This document shows positions 35,822-45,548 of a stretch of 64,000 nt of DNA, in pieces (position 1 is the first letter of the stretch; each line of letters opens with the position of its first letter). Below the pieces are notes generated by a model that ran no database searches, was not told where the DNA came from, and was given only the letters and a program-made list of their open reading frames with translations. The stretch covers positions 905,501 to 969,500 of the forward strand of contig NC_019738.1 of NCBI RefSeq assembly GCF_000317515.1, in the 5' to 3' direction. The stretch is from Allocoleopsis franciscana PCC 7113. Lineage in GTDB: Bacteria > Cyanobacteriota > Cyanobacteriia > Cyanobacteriales > Coleofasciculaceae. The translations under genes and the position numbers were made by a program.

Positions 35822-37747
35822 ATGAATGGAAGCAGCAGGGAACCGTCTACAACAACCGTCACCTTTATCGGCTTCACCGGGACACCCATCGATAAACTCT
35901 CCGAAGGCAAAGGCACGTTCAAAGTCTTCGGCGCGGAAGACGAACAAGGCTATCTCGACAAATATTCCACTGCCCAATCCATTGAAGATAAAACCACCCT
36001 CCGCCTCCACTACGCCCTCGCCCCCAACGACTTGCGAGTAGACCGAGAAACCCTAGAGAAAGAATTCCTCAACCTCAAAGAAGCCGAAGGCATCAGCGAC
36101 CCCGCCGAATTAGACCGAATTCTCAGGAAAGCCGTCAAACTCAAAGAACTCCTCAAATCAGACAAACGCATCGACAAAATCGCCCAAGCCGTTGCCCAAC
36201 ACTTCTGGGAAAACGTCGAACCCTTGGGCTTCAAAGCCTTTCTCGTCGCGGTAGACCGGGAAGCCTGCGCCCTCTACAAACAAGCCCTCGACAAATACCT
36301 ACCGCCCGAATATTCCCGCGTCGTCTATTCCCCCAGTAACAGCGACAGCGAAACCCTCAAACAATATCACCTGAGTGAGGCACAAGAGAAGCAAGTCCGC
36401 AAAGCCTTCGCCTCCAAGTGCATCGTCTGGGTTCCCCTGCAACCTTCGGCTGAAGCGTTAACCTTCATCGAATCCCGCCCCGACGATTTTGTCTACGACC
36501 AGACACAAGGCACCCTCACTGTCACAGGCTACTTTTCGGAATCTGACCGCCAAACCCTAGAACGCCTCTGCCCCGAACCCAAATCAGCCGCCGCCATTCG
36601 GGACTTATACGAAGACTATACCAAGCGCTTGCCCAAGATTCTCATCGTCACCGAGAAGCTGCTGACAGGCTTTGATGCCCCCATCCTTTACTGTATGTAT
36701 CTCGACAAACCGATGCGAGACCACGTACTGTTACAGGCAATCGCCCGTGTCAACCGCCCCTATGAGGATGAGGACGGACTCAACAAACCCTATGGCTTCG
36801 TCCTGGATTTCGTCGGCATCTTTGAACAACTAGAAAAAGCCCTCGCCTTCGACTCCGATGAAGTCAACGCCGTCATCAAAAACGTGGAAGTCCTCGAACG
36901 CCTGTTCGCCACCCTGATGACCGAAACCGCCCCGCAATACTTACCCCTAACCCAAGGATTCGATGACAAGGCAAAAGAAGCTGCCATTGAAGCCTTTGCC
37001 GAGAAAGAAACCAGAGAGGAGTTTTTCAAATTCTTCCGCCAACTCCAAACCCTCTACGATGTCCTCTCCCCAAACCCTCGCCTGCAACCCTACCTCAACG
37101 ATTACCAGGCACTCGTCAAACTCTACAGTCTCATCCGCAACGCCTACACCACCCGTCCCTACGTCGATAAAGAAATCACCACCAAGACCAAGGAATTAGT
37201 CCGACAAAACACCGACATCTACAACCTAGAACTCCCAGACGCGATTCAAAGCCTCGGTGCAGCCGAACTCGAACACCTCAAACAAAGCGACACCTCGGAT
37301 ACCGTCAAAGTCCTGAACCTGCGAAAAATGCTAGCCACCGTCGTCCGCGACGAAAGTGCCGCCAAACCCTTTCTGCTTTCAATTGGCGATCGCGCTGAAA
37401 AGATAGCCGAAGCTTACGAAAACCGACAAATCGACACCCAGGTAGCCTTATCCGAGTTTGAAAAGCTAGCTCAAGAATACATCAATGCCAATGCCGAACA
37501 ACAGCAGCTCGATGTCGATGAAAACACCTATGCTATTCATACCGTCCTCAAGCTAGCGGTTGAAGACCTAACCGTAGACCAAGCCAGAGAAATTAACGCT
37601 ATCTTCAGCCACTTCCCAGATTACCAGTGGAACGAACAGCAAAAGAGCGAACTGAGGAAAGAACTTTATAAAGTCGTGCGTCCCCTCGTCGGTGCAAGTC
37701 GTATGATTAATGTCACCAACACCCTTTTGAAACTCCAGCGAGTATGA
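35822..37747 (+). pseudogene. hsdR: Type I restriction subunit HsdR, N-terminally truncated
   Basis: The 641 residues correspond to the second half of HsdR. The frame opens just at the motor-domain motif FIGFTGTPIDK and includes KILIVTEKLLTGFDAPILY and LLQAIARVNRPY (helicase motifs V-VI). The C-terminal assembly region ends TNTLLKLQRV. The N-terminal nuclease domain and the Walker A/B motifs are missing, so it cannot translocate or cut. The ATG at 35822 is fortuitous. The following gene overlaps by ATGA. Confidence 0.85.
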
Positions 37748-38100
37748 GATGCACAACTGAGGCAAATTGTCAAGATACTGATAACTTGCGATCGCTGGTG
37801 CATCACTGGGCAAGCAAAATCGGCGTAAACGTGCAGCAAATTCACCTGCGCCCGATGAAAACCAAGTGGGCATCGATGTCCACCACTGGGCGCTTAACCC
37901 TGAATACAGACTTACTTACCCTACCGCAGGAGTTGGCAGAATTTGTCATTGTTCACGAATTGGTGCATCTGTTGGTTCCCAATCACGACAAAGTCTTCAA
38001 AAGCTTCATGTACGCCTATCTGCCGGATTGGGAGGAACGAGAACAGCAGTTGCAGAGCAACTATGGAAAAACCATAAATACTAATGGTCAAGACGGATAG
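37744..38100 (+). CDS. M48/YgjP-type metallopeptidase (DUF45-like)
   Basis: This 118-residue protein has the zinc-protease motif HELVH (FVIVHELVHLLVPNHDKVF) with a downstream WEER helix. It resembles the catalytic end of YgjP/DUF45 metallopeptidases, which are often encoded directly after hsdR in type I restriction loci. It starts within the hsdR stop codon (ATGA overlap), so it was translationally coupled to hsdR. Its coding sequence looks intact even though hsdR is not. Its role in restriction is unknown. Confidence 0.75.
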   Translation: MRCTTEANCQDTDNLRSLVHHWASKIGVNVQQIHLRPMKTKWASMSTTGRLTLNTDLLTLPQELAEFVIVHELVHLLVPNHDKVFKSFMYAYLPDWEEREQQLQSNYGKTINTNGQDG

Positions 38101-38157
38101 AGTTCAAGTAAGGTTTTAGGATGTGGTGCGATCGCACAGATATTGTAGATTATTTTG

Positions 38158-38466
38158 TCAGCGTGTTGTTCTTTCGTCACTAATTGTTTGACGCGGAATA
38201 GCTGAAGACTCTCTCCTATTAACAAGTCCTCTCTGAGCAAGTTGTTTTTTGAGTAAAAGCATTTCTTCTTTGCGTCTTTGATCAAGTTTTCTGTTAGGTA
38301 GTGCTGCCAGTAAGTATATAGTGGCTAGAGGCCAATAAAGAAGTGAAACAAAAAGCCACAAAAAACCAGAATAACCCATTTTTTTTGCATTTCTAAATAC
38401 TAATATACTAAGAATAATTAAACTAATACTTGATTGTATCAACAAACGTATATATGCACTTTCCAT
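38158..38466 (-). CDS. Small two-TM protein, last gene of the CHAT-kinase operon
   Basis: This 102-residue protein has two transmembrane helices (RLLIQSSISLIILSILVF and FLWLFVSLLYWPLATIYLLA) and a basic C-terminal tail. It matches no named family. It is the last gene of a six-gene minus-strand operon, 18 bp after the PH-like gene. It may anchor the complex at the membrane or be its membrane effector; this is inference from position. Confidence 0.5.
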   Translation of the reverse strand: MESAYIRLLIQSSISLIILSILVFRNAKKMGYSGFLWLFVSLLYWPLATIYLLAALPNRKLDQRRKEEMLLLKKQLAQRGLVNRRESSAIPRQTISDERTTR

Positions 38467-38484
38467 CTTATAGCCTCCTCATAA

Positions 38485-38883
38485 TTAACTCACTACAAAA
38501 GATTTTGCTACAGTTAAATATTCTTCTAATTGATTTGCAAAAATCTTTTTATTTGTAGATTTAGTAAGTAGAAATCTAACAACGCATTTTTTACCATCAG
38601 GAAGCCGATAAGTAATTTCATGTTTCTTACGCCAAAGTTTAGGTTTCTTATACTTCAATATAGTAGAGTATGGCAAAGTTCTAGTTGTGGGAATATATAG
38701 CACTTTTTGAAAAAAGTAACCTAGAATCCATAATTCAAACTTAGGCATATTTCCTTGAAGAATTAATGCATTCTCATTTAAAAAAATGAAACCTTTCCCA
38801 TGAAAACTTAGATTAAGTTGTTTACGAGAGCCAAAGAGGTGAATATCTCCACTAGAGTCTAAGTATGTTACTTCAAATCTCAT
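38485..38883 (-). CDS. PH-like domain protein
   Basis: This 132-residue protein is predicted to be beta-rich with a C-terminal helix (NKKIFANQLEEYLTVAKSF). The pattern fits a bacterial pleckstrin-homology-like fold: the KGFIFLNENALILQG strand pair, LPYSTILKYKKP, and a final helix. It starts two bases after the kinase stop codon. In the CHAT-kinase operon it could be a lipid- or peptide-binding adaptor. The fold assignment is by pattern only. Confidence 0.45.
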   Translation of the reverse strand: MRFEVTYLDSSGDIHLFGSRKQLNLSFHGKGFIFLNENALILQGNMPKFELWILGYFFQKVLYIPTTRTLPYSTILKYKKPKLWRKKHEITYRLPDGKKCVVRFLLTKSTNKKIFANQLEEYLTVAKSFVVS

Positions 38884-38885
38884 AG

Positions 38886-40508
38886 TTACACTCCTACAAT
38901 TTGTTCACATTTATCTTTTAAATCAGAAAATTCAAAACTGTAGCTAGATATAGAAAGATAGCTATTACATACCTGTATACATTCTTCATATAAACCAGCT
39001 TCAAAATAGCCATTGGCTAAAAGTAAAGTTGCACCAAAATTATATGGATCTACCTCAAGTGTGAGTTTTGCTTCAATAATTGCTTCTTCAATTTTTCCTT
39101 CTACTAAAAGCAGCTCAATATACTTTTGACGAACATTCATATTTCCCCAATTGATGTTTATAAATTCCTTAAGAAGTTGAAGTATTTTTTTGCTATCTCG
39201 TGAGGCTTCTCGTAAAGTCTTATGAAGAAGTAGATTTTCTTGTAAATGCCTAACTTTTGTTAAAAAATGTACAGAAATAAAAGAGAAAGGAAGTGTTACA
39301 TAAAAACTAATGAAATTAAATCCGTTGCTTATACTATTAGCCGCTATCTCATCTCCTCCTACAGAAATGTAAATTACTTGGTAAATAAATCCTGAGATAA
39401 TTAAGCCTACTAAAAAACCAACTATCAAAATAAAAATACCGCTTATGGTACGGAAACGACTATTTTTTTCTTGTCCAAAGAAAAAAAGGATTACTCCCGT
39501 CATTGAGAATGCCTCTCCTACTATCCCATCTGGAATAGTCTGTAAAAAAGCAAATATCCAGAAAAATATCCAGCTTTTTTTTAGCTCTTTAATCTCTTTT
39601 TCCTCCCAAGTAGGAATCGAAAAATTTGAACTATTCCTTTGGTCTAATTGTTGAGATGTAATTTCTGTAATTGCAGATTTAGACCAATTTTTTAATTCAT
39701 CTCTAAGCTCATTGGCAGAAGTAGTACGGTTGATTAGTTCCTTTTCGAGCAGATGAGAAAGAATATTTTCTAGTTCAGGGTCAATTTCTCCTAAAGTTTC
39801 GCTAGGGGCTTGTGGAATACTAAAGAATATTTTCTTGGAGAGATTCTCTTCTGTGTCTCCTTCAAATGGTTTAATACCTGTTAGCAGAGTATAAGCACAA
39901 ACACCCAATGCCCATAAATCTGACTGCTCGCAAGGTCGTCCTCTCAACTGCTCAGGTGCCATATAGTAATAAGTACCAGCAATACGCTTGACAGTTTGAA
40001 TTCCTTCTGCCATGCGACTGATTCCGAAATCTACTAATACAAATCTTCGGTTGTGGTCATCACCTGTAACTAAAATATTACCTAATTTTATATCTCGGTG
40101 AATTATATTGTTAGCATGAGCATGAGCTAAAGCATCTGCCATTTGAGCCAGGAAAACTTTGATTTCTTCTACTGTGAGTTTCCCTCGTTGTTCTAAATAG
40201 GATTGCAAATCAATACCATTAATATATTCTGTAATTAGAACGAGTTTTCCAGCATGGATAAAATAATCTTCAAGATTGATAATGTTTGGATGACTTAATC
40301 TAGAAAGTAATTCAGGCTCAACTAAAAGTGAATCAATATTTCGGGTATCATCTATAATTTTTAATGCTAAATTTTCATGAGGTTGCTCCTCGTTGTATGC
40401 CTTGTAAACGATTCCATGACTACCGCGACCGATTTCTTCTAAGAGAATATATTGATTGATACGAACAGTACTTATCTGTGTAGTTATAGTTTGAATATTA
40501 GTCATCAA
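38886..40508 (-). CDS. Hanks-type Ser/Thr protein kinase with TM and helical-repeat C-terminus
   Basis: This 540-residue protein has a complete N-terminal kinase domain: glycine loop GRGSHG (27-32), K50 in LALKI, HRDIKLGN (137-144), DFG (160-162) and GTYYYMAPEQ. After about residue 290 come three or four membrane segments (IFFWIFAFLQTIPDG onward). A cytosolic TPR-like tail (LEVDPYNFGATLLLANGYFEAGLYEECIQVC) follows. It overlaps the end of the FHA gene by 11 bp. FHA domains bind phosphothreonine, so the upstream gene product is its likely partner or substrate. Confidence 0.85.
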   Translation of the reverse strand: MMTNIQTITTQISTVRINQYILLEEIGRGSHGIVYKAYNEEQPHENLALKIIDDTRNIDSLLVEPELLSRLSHPNIINLEDYFIHAGKLVLITEYINGIDLQSYLEQRGKLTVEEIKVFLAQMADALAHAHANNIIHRDIKLGNILVTGDDHNRRFVLVDFGISRMAEGIQTVKRIAGTYYYMAPEQLRGRPCEQSDLWALGVCAYTLLTGIKPFEGDTEENLSKKIFFSIPQAPSETLGEIDPELENILSHLLEKELINRTTSANELRDELKNWSKSAITEITSQQLDQRNSSNFSIPTWEEKEIKELKKSWIFFWIFAFLQTIPDGIVGEAFSMTGVILFFFGQEKNSRFRTISGIFILIVGFLVGLIISGFIYQVIYISVGGDEIAANSISNGFNFISFYVTLPFSFISVHFLTKVRHLQENLLLHKTLREASRDSKKILQLLKEFININWGNMNVRQKYIELLLVEGKIEEAIIEAKLTLEVDPYNFGATLLLANGYFEAGLYEECIQVCNSYLSISSYSFEFSDLKDKCEQIVGV

Positions 40509-42717
40509 AAACCTCCGTAACCATATCTCCTATTGATGCTTCAATGAGAAAATTATCTTGAACTTCAGTAGGGGGATTAATCCTAATTACATTACTAGTT
40601 TTTGCTCCACTTAATTTAACTCTAATTAGTACTTCAAGAGTGATAACACCAGCAATTAAGAGCCTGTCCCCTGATTGCAAGCGAGAAGGTTCATTTTTGG
40701 TCAATATTTTTCCATTTAAGCTAGTCTTTCCTCCACTTTTATCAATTACAAAATATTCTGTATTAATTCGTTGAATTTCTAAATGCCTTCGACTAATGCA
40801 AAGGCTCTTTTTGTCTGAACCTGGAACTCTGATAATTACGTCGTTACCCACATTGTCAGAAACATTTTGTTTGCGGCGTTGACGACCAATAGAAATCGTT
40901 TCCAATCCATACGGTGCTTGATAAGCGTAAGGAGTACCTAGAATTCTGAGATATAGTAATTTGGATGCGTCTGTTGAGTGATTAAGTGTTCTATTAATTC
41001 CGTTAAGTGACTCTACTGTTATTGCTCCCCCTCCAGACTCTATCTGAGCCAGGACAACCTTTTTTAATTCAATAATTTCTTTATAGACAGGGAAAGACAT
41101 TGATGTAGACTTTAACAATTCATTTGTTTTTGCGAGTGCTTGAGCTAATTTACCGGACTGAGCTAGTTTACGCGCTTCATCTAAATATGACTTTGCTTCA
41201 AATATTTTTTCTGTTCGTTTTTTCTGAAAATCATCGTAATCTTGCTGAAGTCTATTTCTGTAGCGTTCAATTATCCAATAACGAGTTAACCTCGAACTAA
41301 GAACTACTACAGACAAAATAAACACTGAAGGTAAATATAAAAAACTAGTTTTATTCCATTTAAATATAGGTGTACTATATATTGGTATACCTGCCGAACT
41401 AGGAGCGGGATGCCAATAAGTTACTTTCCATAACAATATTCCTAGAAAATTACTCTTTTCTATGCCTAGCCAAAAATCCTTTGAATTTTGTTGATTAATT
41501 TTATTTCTTATAATAGATTCTACTGATATATCTGGATTAATATAATCACTGATTTCAACGTTTTTTTTATTAAAAAGACTGGATTTGTTCAAAAAATATT
41601 CTGTTATCTTATCCTTTTGTAAAGACCTTGTAAAAAGTATTTTTACTGATTTATTTGTAGGAAAATTTGATGCTGCCTTTGCTGAAAACCACGAGTGACT
41701 GTCTGGATTTTTAAGCTCTGCGATACACTCATCTATCAACTTACGATCAATTTGATTTATGTTAGGTCTAAAACAAGTAAAGTTTAAAATTATCCCTATA
41801 CCTACAATGAATAAACTACAGAAAATATTTACTTTTCTCATATAGGGGGGTACATCACCTTCTCCTGGTGGTTTTGGTTCTGGTTCCATCCCACCTTGTG
41901 AAGGTTCTAAGTCATTCTCTGTCAGCTTTGTCTCACCCAGAGTTTCTTTGAGTACTATGCTTGGTATAGTTACTCCAACTCTTAAAAAATCGAAGGATAG
42001 TTCACCGCCGTGTTCAAGTAGTTGTTCCTCATTGTCTGTACCAATGAAATGAAAGCCGTCAGTTTCTCTTATAAGGCTACCTAAAGACTTTCCTTCTCTA
42101 AAATTAGGAAATCTTACAACCTCATTAGAGTTCGTACCAAGCAATACTTTGCCCTTTGGTGCAATTATATATCTCGCTACTTCTTCGCCATCAAAGTTGT
42201 GTTGAATAAGTACACCTTGAGATAACAAATCATCTTTGTTATGTTCAAATAAAAAAGATGGAGAGGAACCTAACTGAATTTGTGTTCCCACAAAAATTTG
42301 CATTGGCTCTTCTATCTTTATCCCATTAACGTATGTTCCATTAACTGATTTTAAATCATCAATCCAGTAGGCATTATTTTTTGATTTATAGTAAATAACA
42401 GCATGCAGCTTGCTAATTTCTTTAGAATCGTCATCTATCCAAAAACCATAGGTTGCTGAACGTCCAATAACAGCATTGTTGTCAAAGACACAGTGGACTT
42501 CATTATTAGTCCCCTTTAAATTCAGAATGATTCTATTCTCTCGGAGAAGTTCAACCTTATCTTCAAATTCAAAAATCTCTTTTTCTACTTCTTTAAGTTG
42601 TTGCTCCCGCTGAAGCTTAATTGCAGGATTGGTTTCCAAAATGACAGCTTCTCGCAAAAGACTACGCTTTTTCAATAAGCTTTCGTACTGTTCTTGAATT
42701 TCAAGGTCTCTATCCAT
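40498..42717 (-). CDS. FHA-domain membrane protein with effector-associated coiled coil
   Basis: This 739-residue protein starts with a coiled coil (residues 5-60) containing ETNPAIKLQREQQ. A first FHA domain follows (about 62-158: VIGRS, SKLHAVIYY, SVNGTYVNG), then a degenerate FHA-like or beta region (about 165-255) and a membrane segment near 292-312. An extracytoplasmic-size loop leads to a second membrane segment near 455-475, then a helical region and a C-terminal FHA domain (about 620-735: SIGRQRRKQ, CISRRHLEI, SLNGKILT). The N-terminal coiled coil matches the C-terminus of the adjacent CHAT protein (EVNPAVQLQREVQ), so the two probably bind. It is flanked in the operon by the CHAT and kinase genes. 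Confidence 0.75.
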   Translation of the reverse strand: MDRDLEIQEQYESLLKKRSLLREAVILETNPAIKLQREQQLKEVEKEIFEFEDKVELLRENRIILNLKGTNNEVHCVFDNNAVIGRSATYGFWIDDDSKEISKLHAVIYYKSKNNAYWIDDLKSVNGTYVNGIKIEEPMQIFVGTQIQLGSSPSFLFEHNKDDLLSQGVLIQHNFDGEEVARYIIAPKGKVLLGTNSNEVVRFPNFREGKSLGSLIRETDGFHFIGTDNEEQLLEHGGELSFDFLRVGVTIPSIVLKETLGETKLTENDLEPSQGGMEPEPKPPGEGDVPPYMRKVNIFCSLFIVGIGIILNFTCFRPNINQIDRKLIDECIAELKNPDSHSWFSAKAASNFPTNKSVKILFTRSLQKDKITEYFLNKSSLFNKKNVEISDYINPDISVESIIRNKINQQNSKDFWLGIEKSNFLGILLWKVTYWHPAPSSAGIPIYSTPIFKWNKTSFLYLPSVFILSVVVLSSRLTRYWIIERYRNRLQQDYDDFQKKRTEKIFEAKSYLDEARKLAQSGKLAQALAKTNELLKSTSMSFPVYKEIIELKKVVLAQIESGGGAITVESLNGINRTLNHSTDASKLLYLRILGTPYAYQAPYGLETISIGRQRRKQNVSDNVGNDVIIRVPGSDKKSLCISRRHLEIQRINTEYFVIDKSGGKTSLNGKILTKNEPSRLQSGDRLLIAGVITLEVLIRVKLSGAKTSNVIRINPPTEVQDNFLIEASIGDMVTEVFDD

Positions 42718-42735
42718 AAGAATCTCCTTAAGGAT

Positions 42736-44343
42736 TTAGCCAAGCTGTTGTTCAATCTCGTCAATCTGTGACTTGAGCTTATTAAGTTCTCTCTGTGTTT
42801 CTTCTATTTGCACCTCTCGCTGAAGCTGTACAGCAGGATTGACCTCAGTAGCAAGATCCTTACGCAACCTACGCAGCTTTTGACCTAATAAATCGTAAAG
42901 CTCTTGTAACTCATCCCATTCCCGCTGCAAGCGACGGCGCTGACTAGCCGTTAAGCTGCTTGATGCCTGAAGAATATCAGATGTTTTATTTGTCTGCAAA
43001 TCAGTAGTGAGGGAAATAGCTGCTGAATTAATTTCAGCATCCACTTGAGAAATGGCAAACAATTGACCGCCTTGATTGTCTCGCCAGCGTAGATAGAGAA
43101 CTGGACGATACCACTGATTTCCTTCCACTCCCATCGCCTCTCGCCCCTGACTGACAGCCACCGCCAGGGAATTCTTTTGTCCTAGAGACCAATAAAACTG
43201 CTCGGCAAATTGAGTTGCTGCCTCTACGCTGATTGAGTATTGCATTGCCACTGCTGCTGGTATACGTTGAGCAACCAGATTTTGAGCAGCTCCATTAAAC
43301 ACTGATTCCCCTGTCACCGCCATACCAGATTGACAAGCACTAAGTACGATTAAAGCTACTCCTCCCGTTTGACTGGTGCCATCACTATAGCTGCTCTGTC
43401 GCAACAGGACTCCTAATTCCGCAGCACTAACGTAATCTGCTTCACCTTTTTCATTCTCGAATACCAGAAACCCTTGAGGTTTGGGTAACACCGAATTACA
43501 AACTCGGCATCGCTCAACCTTGATACTCTTATGGATTACCCTACACTGTTGGTTAGAACAGCGCTTGCCATACAACCCATGTCCATCAAAATGCAGGACG
43601 TGAGGAGCTGTATCTCCTCGATGTTCAGTGAGATAGGTTCGTAACTCCTTGAGGGTAGGATACTCCAGCTCGCTTAAACGAATATGTCCAGCTTCACTTG
43701 CCTTTTCCAATCCTTTGTGAATTGCTTGCTGTTCCTGCTTAGAGAGCCTTTGGAGTCCTAGTTCTGGGTCAGATGCTGCTGAGGACACCAGTAGCACATT
43801 GACCTGTTCCACAGGTGGTAAGTTAGGTGGAACCGTGTCGTGGGCAATGTATCGGGAAAAGCTAACTTGGTGATGCAACAGAAATCGCTGCCCATCATGC
43901 AGCAGTTCCCACGGATAATCTGCTAATCGCGATCGCTGCACGACATCTGCTTCAAATTTAAGTTGAATGTGCAGTTGAGTATTTTTATCCTCAGCCACAC
44001 TGAGAGACTTTTGCAAAGCTTTTTCTACCCGACTTCCTGGTGGAAAAAGGGACTGATACAGCGCTTTGCCAATGTTGACAAGAAAACTCGGATGGAAAGC
44101 ACTGTAGTCAGAAGCTAAAATACTGGCTGCTACCATCCAATCCTGTTCTCTATCCCGGCTAAAGCTTTCTGAGTGGAAGCTAGTACTCTCTAAAGTCTTA
44201 ATGAGAGTAATCCGCCAATCTTGAGTGCCTTCCCAAAAAGGCAATTCCGACTCCGTTTCCCCTTCTCCAGCCGAAGATTGGGTCACGATTGCCTTAAAAC
44301 GAGTCCCATCAACAGGCGAGAGGTAGAGTTCAAATAGTTCCAC
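42736..44343 (-). CDS. CHAT-domain protease with zinc-ribbon insert
   Basis: This 535-residue protein has a caspase-like CHAT domain. Catalytic candidates are H255 (LHFDGHG) and C337 (LSACQSG). Between them is a zinc-ribbon-like insert with C262, C267, C279 and C282. The N-terminal 230 residues resemble the region before CHAT domains in cyanobacterial proteins (YPWELLHDGQRFLLHH). The C-terminal 65 residues form a coiled coil with EVNPAVQLQREVQ, a module shared with the FHA protein. CHAT proteases are predicted or shown effectors that cleave target proteins in conflict systems. It lies 18 bp before the FHA gene. Confidence 0.8.
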   Translation of the reverse strand: MELFELYLSPVDGTRFKAIVTQSSAGEGETESELPFWEGTQDWRITLIKTLESTSFHSESFSRDREQDWMVAASILASDYSAFHPSFLVNIGKALYQSLFPPGSRVEKALQKSLSVAEDKNTQLHIQLKFEADVVQRSRLADYPWELLHDGQRFLLHHQVSFSRYIAHDTVPPNLPPVEQVNVLLVSSAASDPELGLQRLSKQEQQAIHKGLEKASEAGHIRLSELEYPTLKELRTYLTEHRGDTAPHVLHFDGHGLYGKRCSNQQCRVIHKSIKVERCRVCNSVLPKPQGFLVFENEKGEADYVSAAELGVLLRQSSYSDGTSQTGGVALIVLSACQSGMAVTGESVFNGAAQNLVAQRIPAAVAMQYSISVEAATQFAEQFYWSLGQKNSLAVAVSQGREAMGVEGNQWYRPVLYLRWRDNQGGQLFAISQVDAEINSAAISLTTDLQTNKTSDILQASSSLTASQRRRLQREWDELQELYDLLGQKLRRLRKDLATEVNPAVQLQREVQIEETQRELNKLKSQIDEIEQQLG

Positions 44344-44366
44344 GAGTTTGCTAGCTGAGTATTAAA

Positions 44367-44735
44367 TTAGAACTGGTCGCTGACGTTGTCGCCGCCACCT
44401 TTAAAGGTTCCTTCTATATTTTGCTCCACTAGTTTTTCCAGTCGTTCCGGATGACGTTTTCTGTAAAGATTAAGCAGCGTCTCTTTATTGATGACGGGAG
44501 AAAGCTTCACTTTCACCTTCTGCACGTCATCCCGGCTACCTCCCCCACCCAACTCCAGAACGTAAATTTTTATTGCTCCCTTGCCTTCCTTCTTGACTGT
44601 CACTTGAAGTTCAAGTTCCACCTCATCCACACTCAACAGAGGGATGTCTGTCTCACCTTCTAGGGAGGGAGCAAGTAGTTCCCGCTTCACCTGCTCAATC
44701 AGTTCCGCCAGTCCGATGCTATTTTCTTCTGCCAC
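44367..44735 (-). CDS. Trypco2-like (trypsin-co-occurring) protein
   Basis: This 122-residue acidic protein has an N-terminal helix (GLAELIEQVKREL) and a beta-rich middle (VDEVELELQVTVKKEGKG; AIKIYVLELGGGGSRDDV; VQKVKVKLSPVI). It resembles the trypsin-co-occurring domain 2 described for NTP-dependent bacterial conflict systems, where it accompanies trypsin, CHAT or caspase effectors. Its function is unknown and it may be a constant adaptor. It is the first gene of the six-gene operon, 23 bp before the CHAT gene. Confidence 0.65.
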   Translation of the reverse strand: MAEENSIGLAELIEQVKRELLAPSLEGETDIPLLSVDEVELELQVTVKKEGKGAIKIYVLELGGGGSRDDVQKVKVKLSPVINKETLLNLYRKRHPERLEKLVEQNIEGTFKGGGDNVSDQF

Positions 44736-44888
44736 GCTGCAATTACTCCTGTATCGGTTGGTTTAATTCTCTAGATGCTAAATATTTGGAGCCTTCCAGG
44801 CACTTGACCCATGCTCTCCAGTTCTTTTATAGCCCAGTCAAATAGAGAGCGCCTCCCTCAGCTAAGGCGCAAGTCAAGAGTCTCTGGG

Positions 44889-45134
44889 TCATTCATCTAC
44901 TTCAATGCCGTAATTTGCAAACAGAGCAGAAACAGTTATGTCCAGCGCTTTGACTAACTTTTCCATAGTCTCTAGCGAAGGGTTCAGTTCCCCCCTCTCA
45001 ATATTGGAAATATAGGTACGGTGAAGCTCAGCCCGTTCGGCTAACTCCTCTTGAGATAAATCCAGTTCTCGCCGTCTGCGTCTTATCGCTTTTCCAAAGC
45101 GCTGTTTGATACTTAGTTGATTGTTTTGACTCAC
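44889..45134 (-). CDS. XRE-family helix-turn-helix regulator
   Basis: This 81-residue protein is a single XRE/Cro-type HTH with SQEELAERAELHRTYISNIERGELNPSLETMEKL, the size of controller (C) proteins of restriction systems and other small repressors. It lies 153 bp upstream of the CHAT operon on the same strand and is divergent from the gene at 45233. The 98-bp intergenic region is AT-rich and would hold its operator. It could control the operon, the divergent genes, or both. Confidence 0.8.
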   Translation of the reverse strand: MSQNNQLSIKQRFGKAIRRRRRELDLSQEELAERAELHRTYISNIERGELNPSLETMEKLVKALDITVSALFANYGIEVDE

Positions 45135-45232
45135 TGCACAATCGTCAGAGAGTAAAGTGAGTGAGTCTACAGATTAGAAATAACATTTTGTGATATATAA
45201 ATAACAATAAGTGATTTAGCTTCACTCAAGTG

Positions 45233-45535
45233 ATGGAAACTACTATGTCTCACCTGTCACCCCAGATACCGCCCTTCGGTCTACCAGAAAACATTCCCGA
45301 AACCCTACCTCAGCAGCAGTTTCAGCTCGGTGATTCAGTACGCTGGCGTCAAGTTCCTCATCCAGACTTTGGTCGTATCCTCGGCGTCATCTACACCCAC
45401 TCCGCCAGTTGTATGGCGACTGGACTGCATTACCTGGTTTTACTCGATGAGCAAAGTCCCTCGCGCCACATCACCAGCTACGACTTCGCCTTCGAGAAGG
45501 ATATCGAACGACTCAACCAGTCATCTACTGTTTGA
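45233..45535 (+). CDS. Unknown 100-residue protein (regulator cluster)
   Basis: The ATG at 45233 is chosen (an ATG at 45245 is also possible). The protein has a Pro-rich N-terminus and a compact core (FQLGDSVRWRQVPHPDFGRILGVIY) that looks like a small beta-barrel (SH3/KOW-like). No family was recognised. It is 13 bp before the next gene, in the cluster upstream of the second tniQ gene, and divergent from the XRE regulator. Confidence 0.55.
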   Translation: METTMSHLSPQIPPFGLPENIPETLPQQQFQLGDSVRWRQVPHPDFGRILGVIYTHSASCMATGLHYLVLLDEQSPSRHITSYDFAFEKDIERLNQSSTV

Positions 45536-45548
45536 GTTAGAGGTCATC

